From contig NZ_JAYMEM010000009.1 of the NCBI RefSeq assembly GCF_037029465.1, positions 124,001 through 188,000 of the forward strand: a DNA stretch of 64,000 bases. Reading direction: 5' to 3'. Made by a program: the position numbers and the translations under genes. Of the stretch, positions 35,436-43,186 are shown one piece after another (within the stretch, counting starts at the first letter, position 1; each line of letters opens with the position of its first letter). The notes under the pieces were generated by a model. That model searched no databases and was not told the origin of the DNA. It was given only the letters and a program-made list of their open reading frames with translations. This stretch comes from Mesoflavibacter sp037029465 (GTDB lineage: Bacteria; Bacteroidota; Bacteroidia; Flavobacteriales; Flavobacteriaceae).

Positions 35436-36252
35436 GTTCAAACTGCGCTTTTAATTTACTTGCTAAAATGCTACTATTTTCTAAATCTGTTTTATTAATA
35501 ACATTTTGAGCAAAATCTAATAATTTATCTTCTAATTTAGTTCTGAATGTGGCAGTAAAAGCTCCAGAAACGACTACAGCGATGTAATAGTTAGAAAAAT
35601 TTTGTAAATGAATATGATAATTTTCATACTCAACATACTCTAAGTTTTGAGTTTCTGCTTGAAAAGCATCTTCTGCAAAACTTTTTATTGCGGTTAACAT
35701 ACCAGCAACAGTATCTTGATCTATATTTTGTGTTTTTGAATACTCTGAAACGACAATACCAGAGCCTTGCTCTATAACCATTATCTGCTCAATAGTTGGT
35801 TTAAAATGGTCTTGTAGGATTAAATTGCCTTCAGAAACACCACTTTTTTTGGCTCTAAATTTTCGTTTTAAATTTTCAAAAGAAAACGTGTTGTTTACCT
35901 TACTATTTATACTTTCTGATAATAATTGTATTTCTTTTTGAATGTACTTTTTTATCATCTTACCCATAATAGGGTATAAGGCTTCTACAACTGCGTCTTG
36001 AGAGTTTTTAATTTCTCTTTTTAAGGTTTGGGTTATTGTAGGTCCTAAAGTTTCGGGTATTTCTTCTACAAATTCTTCAAGTTTGTGATCAATAATTGGA
36101 TTGACACGTTTTGATAAATTAGGCTCTTTGTTAATAATATCTTCAAGCTGTTTTAGCTTTTGTTCTATAGACAAAGCATACTCGTGCTCATCTTTAAGCA
36201 AGATGTCTTTAAGTATTTGTAATTTATCGTCTTGAGTCATTTGGACAGTCAA
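35422..36252 (-). CDS. Coiled-coil protein with C-terminal Roadblock-like domain
   Basis: The 276-residue protein has an N-terminal helical half (about 1-140, Glu/Lys-rich with KQLEDIINKEPNLSKRVNPI). Residues of about 148-265 are in the pattern of Roadblock/LC7-type domains: EQIMVIEQGSGIVVSEYS, then VAGMLTAIKSFAEDAFQ and YYIAVVVSGAFTATFRTKL. Roadblock domains act as partners or regulators of small GTPases. Its stop codon lies inside the GTPase gene, so translation is probably coupled. It starts 2 nt after the coiled-coil gene. The domain call is by pattern, so moderately sure. Confidence 0.75.
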   Translation of the reverse strand: MTVQMTQDDKLQILKDILLKDEHEYALSIEQKLKQLEDIINKEPNLSKRVNPIIDHKLEEFVEEIPETLGPTITQTLKREIKNSQDAVVEALYPIMGKMIKKYIQKEIQLLSESINSKVNNTFSFENLKRKFRAKKSGVSEGNLILQDHFKPTIEQIMVIEQGSGIVVSEYSKTQNIDQDTVAGMLTAIKSFAEDAFQAETQNLEYVEYENYHIHLQNFSNYYIAVVVSGAFTATFRTKLEDKLLDFAQNVINKTDLENSSILASKLKAQFEHEII

Positions 36253-36254
36253 TT

Positions 36255-36611
36255 TTATTGACTAATCTTTTCACCAAGTTTTGTGAAAAGTTCACCCAGA
36301 AGTTTACGGTCTACTTTTTTCTCGTCTAAAGCATCTGTTTTCTCTTCAAGAGAAGCTTCAAGCTCTGTAATACGTATGTTTACGTCTGTACTTAAGTTGT
36401 CTATGTTTTGAAGTAATTCGGTTTTAACCTCGTCAATTAATTGCTCTAATTCTTCTTTTTTCTTAAGTATATCTTGTTTTAAGGTCTCAAACTCACTATC
36501 GTAAGCTTGCATGTTCTCTCCAAAAATCAACTGCTTAATAGCATCAATTTTTGAGCTTGCATCTACAGCGTTTGGCGCTATATTTTCTTGATTTTTATCT
36601 TCTTTTGCCAT
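36255..36611 (-). CDS. Small coiled-coil protein, first gene of the GTPase module
   Basis: The 118-residue soluble protein is almost entirely heptad-like helix (FETLKQDILKKKEELEQLID, then ITELEASLEEKTDALDEK). It ends in KLLGELFTKLGEKISQ. Homologues can carry a misleading 'fructose 1,6-bisphosphatase' label because the gene sits beside fbp, but it has no enzyme motif. It begins a tight minus-strand operon with the Roadblock-like protein, the GTPase and the hybrid kinase. A scaffold or adaptor role is an inference. Confidence 0.8.
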   Translation of the reverse strand: MAKEDKNQENIAPNAVDASSKIDAIKQLIFGENMQAYDSEFETLKQDILKKKEELEQLIDEVKTELLQNIDNLSTDVNIRITELEASLEEKTDALDEKKVDRKLLGELFTKLGEKISQ

Positions 36612-36664
36612 GTTGAAAGTTTAAGGTGATAAAAATAGCAAAAAAATAGTTATTGCACTATCGA

Positions 36665-37669
36665 TTAACTGTTTTGCATAAACTCTTCAGCTTTGGTTAC
36701 CATGTTTTTGCTTCCGCAGAAAAAAGGCACACGTTGATGAAGCTCGGTTGGTGTGATATCTAGTATTCTTGTAAAGCCATCACTTGCTTTTCCGTTAGCT
36801 TGTTCTGCCAAAAATGCCATAGGATTACACTCGTATAGCAAACGCAATTTACCATCAGAATTTTTAGAACTTTTAGGATACATATAGATACCACCTTTTA
36901 TCATGTTTCGATGAAAATCTGAAACCAAAGACCCAATATATCTTGAAGTGTAAGGTCTGTCACCTTCTTCCATTTGGCAATATTTAATGTAGTTTTTTAC
37001 ACCTTGCGGAAAGTGAATATAATTACCTTCGTTTACAGAATAGATATTACCATCTTCAGGAAATTGCATATCTGGATGTGACAAGTAAAAAGTACCAATT
37101 GCTGGGTTTAGTGTAAAGCCATTTACACCGTGACCAGTTGTATATACTAACATTGTAGATGTACCGTAAACTACGTACCCAGCAGCAACTTGTTTATTAC
37201 CTTGTTGTAAAAAATCCTCAATAGTTACAGGAGTACCAACTGGTGTAACACGTCTAAACACCGAAAAAATAGTACCTACAGATACGTTTACATCTATGTT
37301 TGAAGAGCCATCTAAAGGGTCAATCAAAACCACATATTTGTTTTGGTTGTTAGAATCTTGACTATTTATACTGATAAAATCGTCTTCTTCTTCGCTAGCA
37401 ATACCACAAACAATATTACGATTGGTAAGCGTGTGTATAAACTTATCATTAGCGTAAACATCTAGTTTTTGCTGGTCTTCGCCTTGTATATTTGTATCGC
37501 CAGCAGCGCCAATGATGTCTACTAAACCTGCTTTGTTTACTTCGTGGTTTACAACTTTAGCTGCAAGTCTAATGGAATTTATGAGTCTAGATAATTCGCC
37601 AGAAGAATACTTAAAAGACGATTGGTTTTCAATAATAAATTCACCTAAGGTTTGATTTCTTTTAGACAT
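36665..37669 (-). CDS. fbp: Fructose-1,6-bisphosphatase class I
   Basis: The 334-residue enzyme of gluconeogenesis hydrolyses fructose-1,6-bisphosphate. The metal-binding signature is LIDPLDGSSNIDVNVSVGTI near residue 121, with EEED nearby at about 93-96. KLRLLYECNPMAFLAEQ is the family's C-terminal substrate-binding box near 276. Length is typical. It may be followed by transcription into the coiled-coil gene 53 nt downstream, although that interval contains a possible -7 box of its own (TATTTTTA). Its own upstream region has a weak -7 box GATATTTG with a TTG 20 nt before it. Confidence 0.96.
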   Translation of the reverse strand: MSKRNQTLGEFIIENQSSFKYSSGELSRLINSIRLAAKVVNHEVNKAGLVDIIGAAGDTNIQGEDQQKLDVYANDKFIHTLTNRNIVCGIASEEEDDFISINSQDSNNQNKYVVLIDPLDGSSNIDVNVSVGTIFSVFRRVTPVGTPVTIEDFLQQGNKQVAAGYVVYGTSTMLVYTTGHGVNGFTLNPAIGTFYLSHPDMQFPEDGNIYSVNEGNYIHFPQGVKNYIKYCQMEEGDRPYTSRYIGSLVSDFHRNMIKGGIYMYPKSSKNSDGKLRLLYECNPMAFLAEQANGKASDGFTRILDITPTELHQRVPFFCGSKNMVTKAEEFMQNS

Positions 37670-37762
37670 GAAGCTTATATTTGATTACAAATATCATAGA
37701 ATTTTCAATAAACTACAACGTTTTCGTTAAAATTAATTTTAGGGTCTAAAATCTGTTTAGAC

Positions 37763-37770
37763 TATATTTG
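37763..37770 (+). promoter_or_regulatory. -7 promoter box of the GNAT gene
   Basis: TATATTTG is a perfect TAnnTTTG, 14 nt before the acetyltransferase ATG. It would drive the GNAT-aspartate kinase pair. Confidence 0.6.
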
Positions 37771-37784
37771 ATAAAACTTTTAAA

Positions 37785-38264
37785 ATGAAATATAACATTC
37801 GCTTTGCCCAACAATCAGATATGCCAAAAGTGCTAGAGCTAATTAAAGAGTTAGCCGTTTTTGAAAAAGAACCTGATGCAGTGATTGTTACAGAAGAAGA
37901 TTTAATAGCACACGGTTTTGGTAAACATCCTTTATTTACCTGTTTTGTTGCCGAAAAAGATGAAGAAATTATAGCAATAGCTTTAATTTATTTTAGGTTT
38001 TCTACATGGAAAGGAAAGACCGTTCATCTTGAAGATTTAATAGTAAAACAAGCGTATAGAGGACAAGGTTTAGGTACGTTATTATTTGACGAAGTGATAA
38101 AATATGGTTACAGTCAAGGTGTGCAACGCGTGTGTTGGGAAGTGTTAGATTGGAATACAAATGCCATTAAATTTTATGAGAAAAAAGGTGCGAAAATTTT
38201 AAAAGATTGGTATTTGGCACAGCTTGAAGGTGATGCCATAAAAAACTACATAGACAATTTATAA
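37785..38264 (+). CDS. GNAT-family N-acetyltransferase (diamine acetyltransferase-like)
   Basis: The 159-residue protein is a single GNAT domain. The acetyl-CoA loop is AYRGQGLGTLLF near residue 88, and YFRFSTWKGKTVHLEDLIV and DWNTNAIKFYEKKGA are characteristic of the spermidine/spermine acetyltransferase-like branch. It may acetylate a polyamine or amino compound; the substrate is not shown. Its stop codon directly touches the ATG of the aspartate kinase gene, so the two are surely co-translated. Confidence 0.88.
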   Translation: MKYNIRFAQQSDMPKVLELIKELAVFEKEPDAVIVTEEDLIAHGFGKHPLFTCFVAEKDEEIIAIALIYFRFSTWKGKTVHLEDLIVKQAYRGQGLGTLLFDEVIKYGYSQGVQRVCWEVLDWNTNAIKFYEKKGAKILKDWYLAQLEGDAIKNYIDNL

Positions 38265-39515
38265 ATGAGAGTATTTAAGTTTGGAGGCGCATCTGTAAAA
38301 GACGCTTTAGGTGTAAAAAATTTAGTGTCTGTTTTAGAACAAGTAGGATATGAAAATACCCTAATTGTCATTTCTGCAATGGGCAAAACAACCAATGCAA
38401 TGGAAGTTGTGATTGGTAATTATTTTAATAATCAAGCCGAATTACAAAGTGCTTTACAAGAGGTTATAAAATACCATAATCAAATAATTTTTGACTTGTT
38501 TGAAAACGAAATGCACCCTGTTTTTAATACTGTAAAAGTACTTTTTGACGAGTTAAAAGCATTTTTAAAGACTAATAAATCGCCTGATTACAATTTTGTT
38601 TACGATCAAGTAATAGGTTATGGCGAGTTGGTTTCGACCACAATAATAAGTGCGTATTTAAATGAAGTTGGTTACAAAAACAATTGGATAGACGTAAGGC
38701 AATTAATAAAAACAGACGATTATTACAGACGTGCTAATGTAAATTGGGATCAAACGCAAACTAATATTTTAACCCATGTAAATACTAAGCAATTAAATAT
38801 TACACAAGGGTTTTTAGGAAGCGATAAAAACAATTTTACAACGACTTTAGGAAGAGAAGGAAGTGATTACACCGCAGCAATTATTGCCTATTGTTTAAAT
38901 GCAGAAAGTGTTACCATCTGGAAAGATGTTCCAGGCGTACTAAACGCAGATCCAAGATATTTTGAAAACGCACAATTGTTAAACGTTATTTCCTATACAG
39001 AAGCAATTGAGTTAGCTTTTTATGGTGCATCAGTAATACATCCAAAAACTTTGCAGCCACTACAACGTAAAGAGATTCCGTTGCATGTAAAGTCCTTTAT
39101 CCAACCACAAAATAACGGTACAGTAGTTAAAAAGTTTAAAGGAATTGATCCCGTTGTGCCATGTTTCATTTTAAAACAAAATCAAGTGCTAATATCGTTG
39201 TCTACTTTAGATTTTTCTTATGTAGTAGAAGAAAATATCAGCGAAATTTTTAACTTGTTATCCAAATACAAAATGAAAGTAGATGTGATTCAAAACTCAG
39301 CCATAAGTTTTTCGGTGTGTTTTGAAAACAATTATAATAACTTAGAGCCGTTATTACTTCATCTAAAAGCTAAATTTAAAGTTACTTGTCATGATAATGT
39401 TTCATTATATACCATTAGACATTTTAACGAGCAAGCTATACAAAATTTAGAAAAAGGAAAATCGGTTTTATTAAAACAAATGTACCAAAACACGGTACAA
39501 ATAGTAACTAAATAA
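38265..39515 (+). CDS. Aspartate kinase (monofunctional)
   Basis: The 416-residue enzyme phosphorylates aspartate at the entry to Lys/Thr/Met synthesis. The N-terminal amino-acid-kinase motif is KFGGASVKDA, later GREGSDYTAAI, and WKDVPGVLNADPR near residue 218 is the conserved kinase box. The C-terminal 100 residues form an ACT-type regulatory region (LISLSTLDFSYVVEENISEI). There is no homoserine dehydrogenase part. It abuts the GNAT gene with no gap. An 18-nt inverted repeat just after the stop may act as its terminator. Confidence 0.92.
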   Translation: MRVFKFGGASVKDALGVKNLVSVLEQVGYENTLIVISAMGKTTNAMEVVIGNYFNNQAELQSALQEVIKYHNQIIFDLFENEMHPVFNTVKVLFDELKAFLKTNKSPDYNFVYDQVIGYGELVSTTIISAYLNEVGYKNNWIDVRQLIKTDDYYRRANVNWDQTQTNILTHVNTKQLNITQGFLGSDKNNFTTTLGREGSDYTAAIIAYCLNAESVTIWKDVPGVLNADPRYFENAQLLNVISYTEAIELAFYGASVIHPKTLQPLQRKEIPLHVKSFIQPQNNGTVVKKFKGIDPVVPCFILKQNQVLISLSTLDFSYVVEENISEIFNLLSKYKMKVDVIQNSAISFSVCFENNYNNLEPLLLHLKAKFKVTCHDNVSLYTIRHFNEQAIQNLEKGKSVLLKQMYQNTVQIVTK

Positions 39516-39520
39516 ATGTT

Positions 39521-39538
39521 TGCTTACATTTGTAAGCA
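39521..39538. promoter_or_regulatory. 18-bp palindrome overlapping a -7 box
   Basis: TGCTTACA-TT-TGTAAGCA is a perfect 8-bp inverted repeat. It contains TACATTTG (39525-39532), a perfect plus-strand -7 box 22 nt before the acyltransferase ATG. The site could be an operator, a weak terminator of the kinase gene, or both. Confidence 0.5.
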
Positions 39539-39554
39539 CTAACTAAAAAGATAA

Positions 39555-41378
39555 ATGGGATTAGTCACTGCTAAAGAAGTTTCTACAGCTATAAAACTTG
39601 ACAAATATGGGTTTTTGGGCACTTTTGTTGGATGGCTTTTAATGAAAGTTTTAAAAATATCTACACTAAATAAAATTTATAATCGAAATAAACACCTCGA
39701 AAACTTAGAGTTTTTAGACAGTATTTTAAATGAATTTCAAATAAAATTTGAAATTCCTGAAGAAGACCTAAAACGTTTACCAAAAGATGGCGCTTATATT
39801 ACTGTTTCTAATCATCCATTAGGAGGTATTGACGGTATTTTGTTATTAAAATTGATGTTAGAACAACGCAAAGATTTTAAGATTATAGCTAACTTTTTGC
39901 TACATCGTATAGAGCCATTAAAACCTTATATTATGCCTGTTAATCCTTTTGAAGACAGGAAAGACGCCAAGTCAAGTATCTCTGGTTTTAAGCATGCTAT
40001 TATGCATTTGAAAGAAGGTCATCCTTTAGGGATTTTTCCAGCAGGAGAAGTATCGACCTATAAGGATGGAAAATTAATGGTTGATAAACCTTGGGAAGAA
40101 GCAGCTATGAAGTTGGTACAAAAAGCTAATGTGCCAGTTGTGCCAATTTATTTTCACGCCAAAAACAGTAACCTTTTTTATAAGTTATCTAAGATTAGCG
40201 ATACGTTTAGAACCGCAAAATTACCTTCTGAATTACTTACCCAAAAAAGACGTGTTATTAAGGTTAGAATAGGTAGACCAGTTTCTGTTGCAGATCAAAA
40301 TGAACATGAAAGCTTAGCCGATTTTTCAGAATTTTTAAGACGAAAAACTTACATGCTTTCTAATTCTTTTGAGCCTAAAGAGAAGATTATCGAGACGATT
40401 TCATCTACGTTAAAATCGCCTAAAAGTATAAGACCACCAAAAAAAATCGTAACTCCTGTAAGTCAAGATGCTATGATTGCTGAGGTGAATGCTTTGCGTG
40501 ATGCCGATTTAAAATTACTAACTAGTAAAAACTACGAGGTCTTTTTAGCATCTGCAGATAAGATGCCTAATTTGTTAAGAGAAATAGGTCGCTTGCGCGA
40601 AATTACTTTTAGAGAAGTAGGAGAAGGTACCAATGAAGCTATAGATTTAGATGCGTTTGACACCTATTACCACCATATGTTTTTATGGGATAACGAAGCT
40701 AATGTTATAGCAGGAGCATACCGTATGGGATTAGGATCTAAGATTTTTGCAACCTATGGTATAGATGGTTTTTACCTTCAGGATTTATTTAGATTTGAGC
40801 CAGAATTGTATAAAATGATGAGCCAATCTATAGAGATGGGTCGTGCTTTTATCATTAAAGAATACCAACAAAAACCAATGCCTTTATTTTTGCTTTGGAA
40901 AGGTATTGTACACACTACATTACGCTATCCAGAACACAAGTATTTAATTGGAGGCGTAAGTATAAGTAATCAGTTTTCTAACTTCTCAAAATCGTTAATG
41001 ATTGAGTTTATGAAGTCGCATTACTACGATCCTTATATAGCACAATACGTTAGACCTAAAAAAGAATTTAAGGTCAAGCTTAAAGATGCCGATAAAGATT
41101 TTGTTTTCGATTCTACCGAAGCAGATTTAAATAAGTTTGATAAGATTATTGATGAGATTGAACCAGGCGCATTACGCTTACCAGTATTACTTAAAAAGTA
41201 CATCAAGCAAAATGCACGTTTAGTAGCTTTTAATGTAGATCCTTTGTTTAATAACTCGGTTGACGGTTTAATGTATATTGAAATAGCAGACTTACCAGAA
41301 AGTACTGTTAGACCAGTAATGGAAGAATTTCAAGCAGAATTAGAGCGTAAACTATCTGAGCAAAATGAAAGTGAGTAG
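39555..41378 (+). CDS. Bifunctional acyltransferase: PlsC-like plus GNAT/OlsB-like (OlsF-type)
   Basis: The 607-residue protein joins two acyltransferases. The N-terminal half is a lysophospholipid-acyltransferase domain with the catalytic VSNHPLGGIDG near residue 84 and FPAGEVST near 162. The C-terminal half (about 320-600) resembles the acyl-ACP-using GNAT domain of ornithine- or glycine-lipid synthases (GRLREITFREVGEG, then YLQDLFRF and EMGRAFI). By analogy to OlsF of Serratia, it would N-acylate then O-acylate an amino acid to make an aminolipid of the outer membrane. Which amino acid is used cannot be told. It ends exactly where the convergent arsR-like gene begins. Confidence 0.85.
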   Translation: MGLVTAKEVSTAIKLDKYGFLGTFVGWLLMKVLKISTLNKIYNRNKHLENLEFLDSILNEFQIKFEIPEEDLKRLPKDGAYITVSNHPLGGIDGILLLKLMLEQRKDFKIIANFLLHRIEPLKPYIMPVNPFEDRKDAKSSISGFKHAIMHLKEGHPLGIFPAGEVSTYKDGKLMVDKPWEEAAMKLVQKANVPVVPIYFHAKNSNLFYKLSKISDTFRTAKLPSELLTQKRRVIKVRIGRPVSVADQNEHESLADFSEFLRRKTYMLSNSFEPKEKIIETISSTLKSPKSIRPPKKIVTPVSQDAMIAEVNALRDADLKLLTSKNYEVFLASADKMPNLLREIGRLREITFREVGEGTNEAIDLDAFDTYYHHMFLWDNEANVIAGAYRMGLGSKIFATYGIDGFYLQDLFRFEPELYKMMSQSIEMGRAFIIKEYQQKPMPLFLLWKGIVHTTLRYPEHKYLIGGVSISNQFSNFSKSLMIEFMKSHYYDPYIAQYVRPKKEFKVKLKDADKDFVFDSTEADLNKFDKIIDEIEPGALRLPVLLKKYIKQNARLVAFNVDPLFNNSVDGLMYIEIADLPESTVRPVMEEFQAELERKLSEQNESE

Positions 41379-41705
41379 TTACTTAGAACAACTCACTTGC
41401 GTTTTTACAAAAAAGTCATTTACAACGCGTCTACACTCATTTAACTGATCCTTATTGATTGTGTAGTATAAGTTTTTACCTTTTACTTTTTGATCTAACA
41501 ATCCAGTTTTACGTATTTCAGCAAGATGTTGAGATATGGTTGGTTGTGCTAAACCAATAGCTTTTACCAAATCGTTACAGTTACAATTTTTGTTTTCGCT
41601 AATGTGTTGTATGATGGCAACACGTGCAGGATGACCAATAACTTTTGTATAGTTAGCAATAGTGTTAATTTGATCTGTAAAAATATGTTTTTTTGTAAAC
41701 CCCAT
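41379..41705 (-). CDS. ArsR-family transcription regulator
   Basis: The 108-residue protein has a winged-helix fold: VIGHPARVAIIQHISENK, the recognition helix region AIGLAQPTISQHLAEIRKTG, and the wing KVKGKNLYYTI. The cysteines of NCNCNDLV near residue 41 sit close to the DNA-binding helices, and another lies near the C-terminus, so a metal or thiol sensor is possible but not shown. No transporter or detoxification gene is next to it. The promoter carries a strong palindrome that is probably its own operator. Confidence 0.9.
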   Translation of the reverse strand: MGFTKKHIFTDQINTIANYTKVIGHPARVAIIQHISENKNCNCNDLVKAIGLAQPTISQHLAEIRKTGLLDQKVKGKNLYYTINKDQLNECRRVVNDFFVKTQVSCSK

Positions 41706-41724
41706 AGTTTAATTATTTATAAAC

Positions 41725-41742
41725 GTGATATTGCAATATTAC
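41725..41742. promoter_or_regulatory. Candidate ArsR operator
   Basis: GTGATATTGCAATATTAC is an 18-bp palindrome with one mismatched pair and a perfect 12-bp core (ATATTGCAATAT). It lies 20 nt upstream of the ArsR start, where an autorepressor site is expected. Confidence 0.5.
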
Positions 41743-41762
41743 AATTTTATTAAATAAAATAA

Positions 41763-41786
41763 AAGTCTAAACATTAGTCTAGACTT
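41763..41786 (-). terminator. Terminator of the coiled-coil stress-like gene
   Basis: A 7-bp stem (AAGTCTA / TAGACTT) with a 10-nt loop is followed on the minus strand by TTATTTTATTT, just after the stop at 41795. Confidence 0.55.
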
Positions 41787-41794
41787 CATGATTT

Positions 41795-42292
41795 TTACTT
41801 TTTACCAAACAACCTTTGAAAGAAGCTTTTAGTTTTTTTAGTAGTTTCTTCAATAACTTCTTTAGCATCTTCTGCTAGCTCATCTAATTTTTCTTCTGCC
41901 TCATCTGCAAATTTAGATACCTTTTCTTTAGTTTCGTCTACAAACTCTTTTGCATCTTCATTAATAAACTCGGTTGTTTTTGCTTTAGCTTTCTCATAAG
42001 CTGCTTTAGCATCGTCTTTAAGTTCGTCTAGTTTTTCTTCAGCTTCATCAGCTATTTTAGACGCTTTTTCTTTAGCCTCATCATAAAGTTCTTTAGCATC
42101 TTCTTCTACAAATTCTTTTGCTTTTGCTTTTGCTTTTTCAAAAGTGTCTTTTGCGTCTGCTTTTATATCTTCAAACTTATTTTCAGCTTTTTCTGTAAAC
42201 TGGTCTATTTTTTCTTTAGCTTGTTCTGTGTTTTTGGTAGTATTATTTAGCTCTTCAGCTTTATCTTCTAGGTTTTTGTTGTCTTCGCTCAT
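41795..42292 (-). CDS. LEA-like/apolipoprotein-like repetitive coiled-coil protein
   Basis: The 165-residue protein consists of charged helix rich in Lys, Glu, Asp and Ala. A unit of about 40 residues is repeated (KAKAKEFVEEDAKELYDEAK... and KAKTTEFINEDAKEFVDETK..., each followed by an EEKLDEL segment), with 11-residue periodicity typical of LEA and apolipoprotein helices. The C-terminus KTKSFFQRLFGKK is a short basic amphipathic helix that could touch membranes. There is no signal peptide. A stress-protective or membrane-associated role is an inference from composition. It is the last gene of an eight-gene minus-strand run. Confidence 0.75.
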   Translation of the reverse strand: MSEDNKNLEDKAEELNNTTKNTEQAKEKIDQFTEKAENKFEDIKADAKDTFEKAKAKAKEFVEEDAKELYDEAKEKASKIADEAEEKLDELKDDAKAAYEKAKAKTTEFINEDAKEFVDETKEKVSKFADEAEEKLDELAEDAKEVIEETTKKTKSFFQRLFGKK

Positions 42293-42312
42293 TGGTTTTG
42301 TATTTTAATTGG

Positions 42313-42702
42313 TTATTTTTCAAAAGCACTATCAATTGGTTCCCATAATTCTATTTTATTACCATCATTATCCATAATCCAACCAAATTTTCCATAACTA
42401 TAGGTTTCCATTTCACCAATAATTGTTACGCCTTCTTCTTTTAAAACCTTTAGTAGTTCTTCTAGGTTTTCGACTCTATAATTAAACATAAAGTCTTTTT
42501 TTGAGGGTTCGTAATATTTGGTATCTTGATCAAAAGCACTCCATTGTGTAGAGCATTTATTACCTGCTTCATCTTTCCACCAAAAAGTACAACCGTAATC
42601 GTCGGTATTAAATCCTAAATGTTTTTGATACCAATCTTTTGTCGCTTTTGGGTCTTTGGTTTTAAAGAATAAACCTCCAATTCCTGTAACTTTTTTTTTC
42701 AT
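42313..42702 (-). CDS. VOC-family (glyoxalase-like) protein
   Basis: The 129-residue protein is a vicinal-oxygen-chelate fold with two beta-alpha-beta-beta-beta modules: GIGGLFFKTKDPKATKDWYQ at the N-terminus and the end motif MDNDGNKIELWEP, which carries the metal-ligand Glu. It could bind or transform a small molecule, and no specific substrate is indicated. The ATG is 1 nt after the stop of the DUF1801 gene, so the pair is translationally linked. Confidence 0.88.
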   Translation of the reverse strand: MKKKVTGIGGLFFKTKDPKATKDWYQKHLGFNTDDYGCTFWWKDEAGNKCSTQWSAFDQDTKYYEPSKKDFMFNYRVENLEELLKVLKEEGVTIIGEMETYSYGKFGWIMDNDGNKIELWEPIDSAFEK

Positions 42703-42703
42703 T

Positions 42704-43162
42704 TTATTTTTTCTTTAATGCGGATTCATAGATTGAAATCCATTCTTCAACTGTCATTTTTTGTACTAGTTCTGCAATTAAATCATAAGGAATTTCGTCT
42801 ATTTTTTTAAACCTAACACAGCTTTTTCCCATATCTAGTTTACGTTTATTATGCTTTGGATATTCATTGACAAACCAGTTATGTAATTCTGGTTTTGCAT
42901 AAATACCGCTATGGTAAAAGTTAATTGAGTTTTTTTGAGAAGCAAAACTCATAAAAGGTAATGGTAATTTTGGATCACAATGGTACCCATCTGGATAAAT
43001 CTCGTGAGGTACAACATAACCAATCATGTTGTAGTTTATACACTCTTTAAACCCATTAGGTAAATTGTCGTTTATTGTTTTACGAAGTTTTTTTAAAGCG
43101 TCTTGTCTATCTTCAGGGACTTGTTTTATGTAATCTTCGGGTGTTTTTGCGTCGTATGTCAT
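42704..43162 (-). CDS. DUF1801 domain-containing protein
   Basis: The 152-residue soluble protein begins TPEDYIKQVPEDRQDALKKL and contains FKECINYNMIGYVVPH and FASQKNSINFYHSGIY, the pattern of DUF1801 (YdhG-like, SCP2-unrelated alpha/beta) proteins. Function is not established. The VOC gene follows after 1 nt. A 9-bp inverted repeat (43163-43185) begins directly in front of its ATG. Confidence 0.85.
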   Translation of the reverse strand: MTYDAKTPEDYIKQVPEDRQDALKKLRKTINDNLPNGFKECINYNMIGYVVPHEIYPDGYHCDPKLPLPFMSFASQKNSINFYHSGIYAKPELHNWFVNEYPKHNKRKLDMGKSCVRFKKIDEIPYDLIAELVQKMTVEEWISIYESALKKK

Positions 43163-43186
43163 TTAGTGTTTTATTGAAACACTAAG

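Noticed and set aside
36255..36611. Annotation of the small coiled-coil gene as a fructose 1,6-bisphosphatase
   Set aside because: It has no phosphatase motif; the real enzyme is the adjacent gene.
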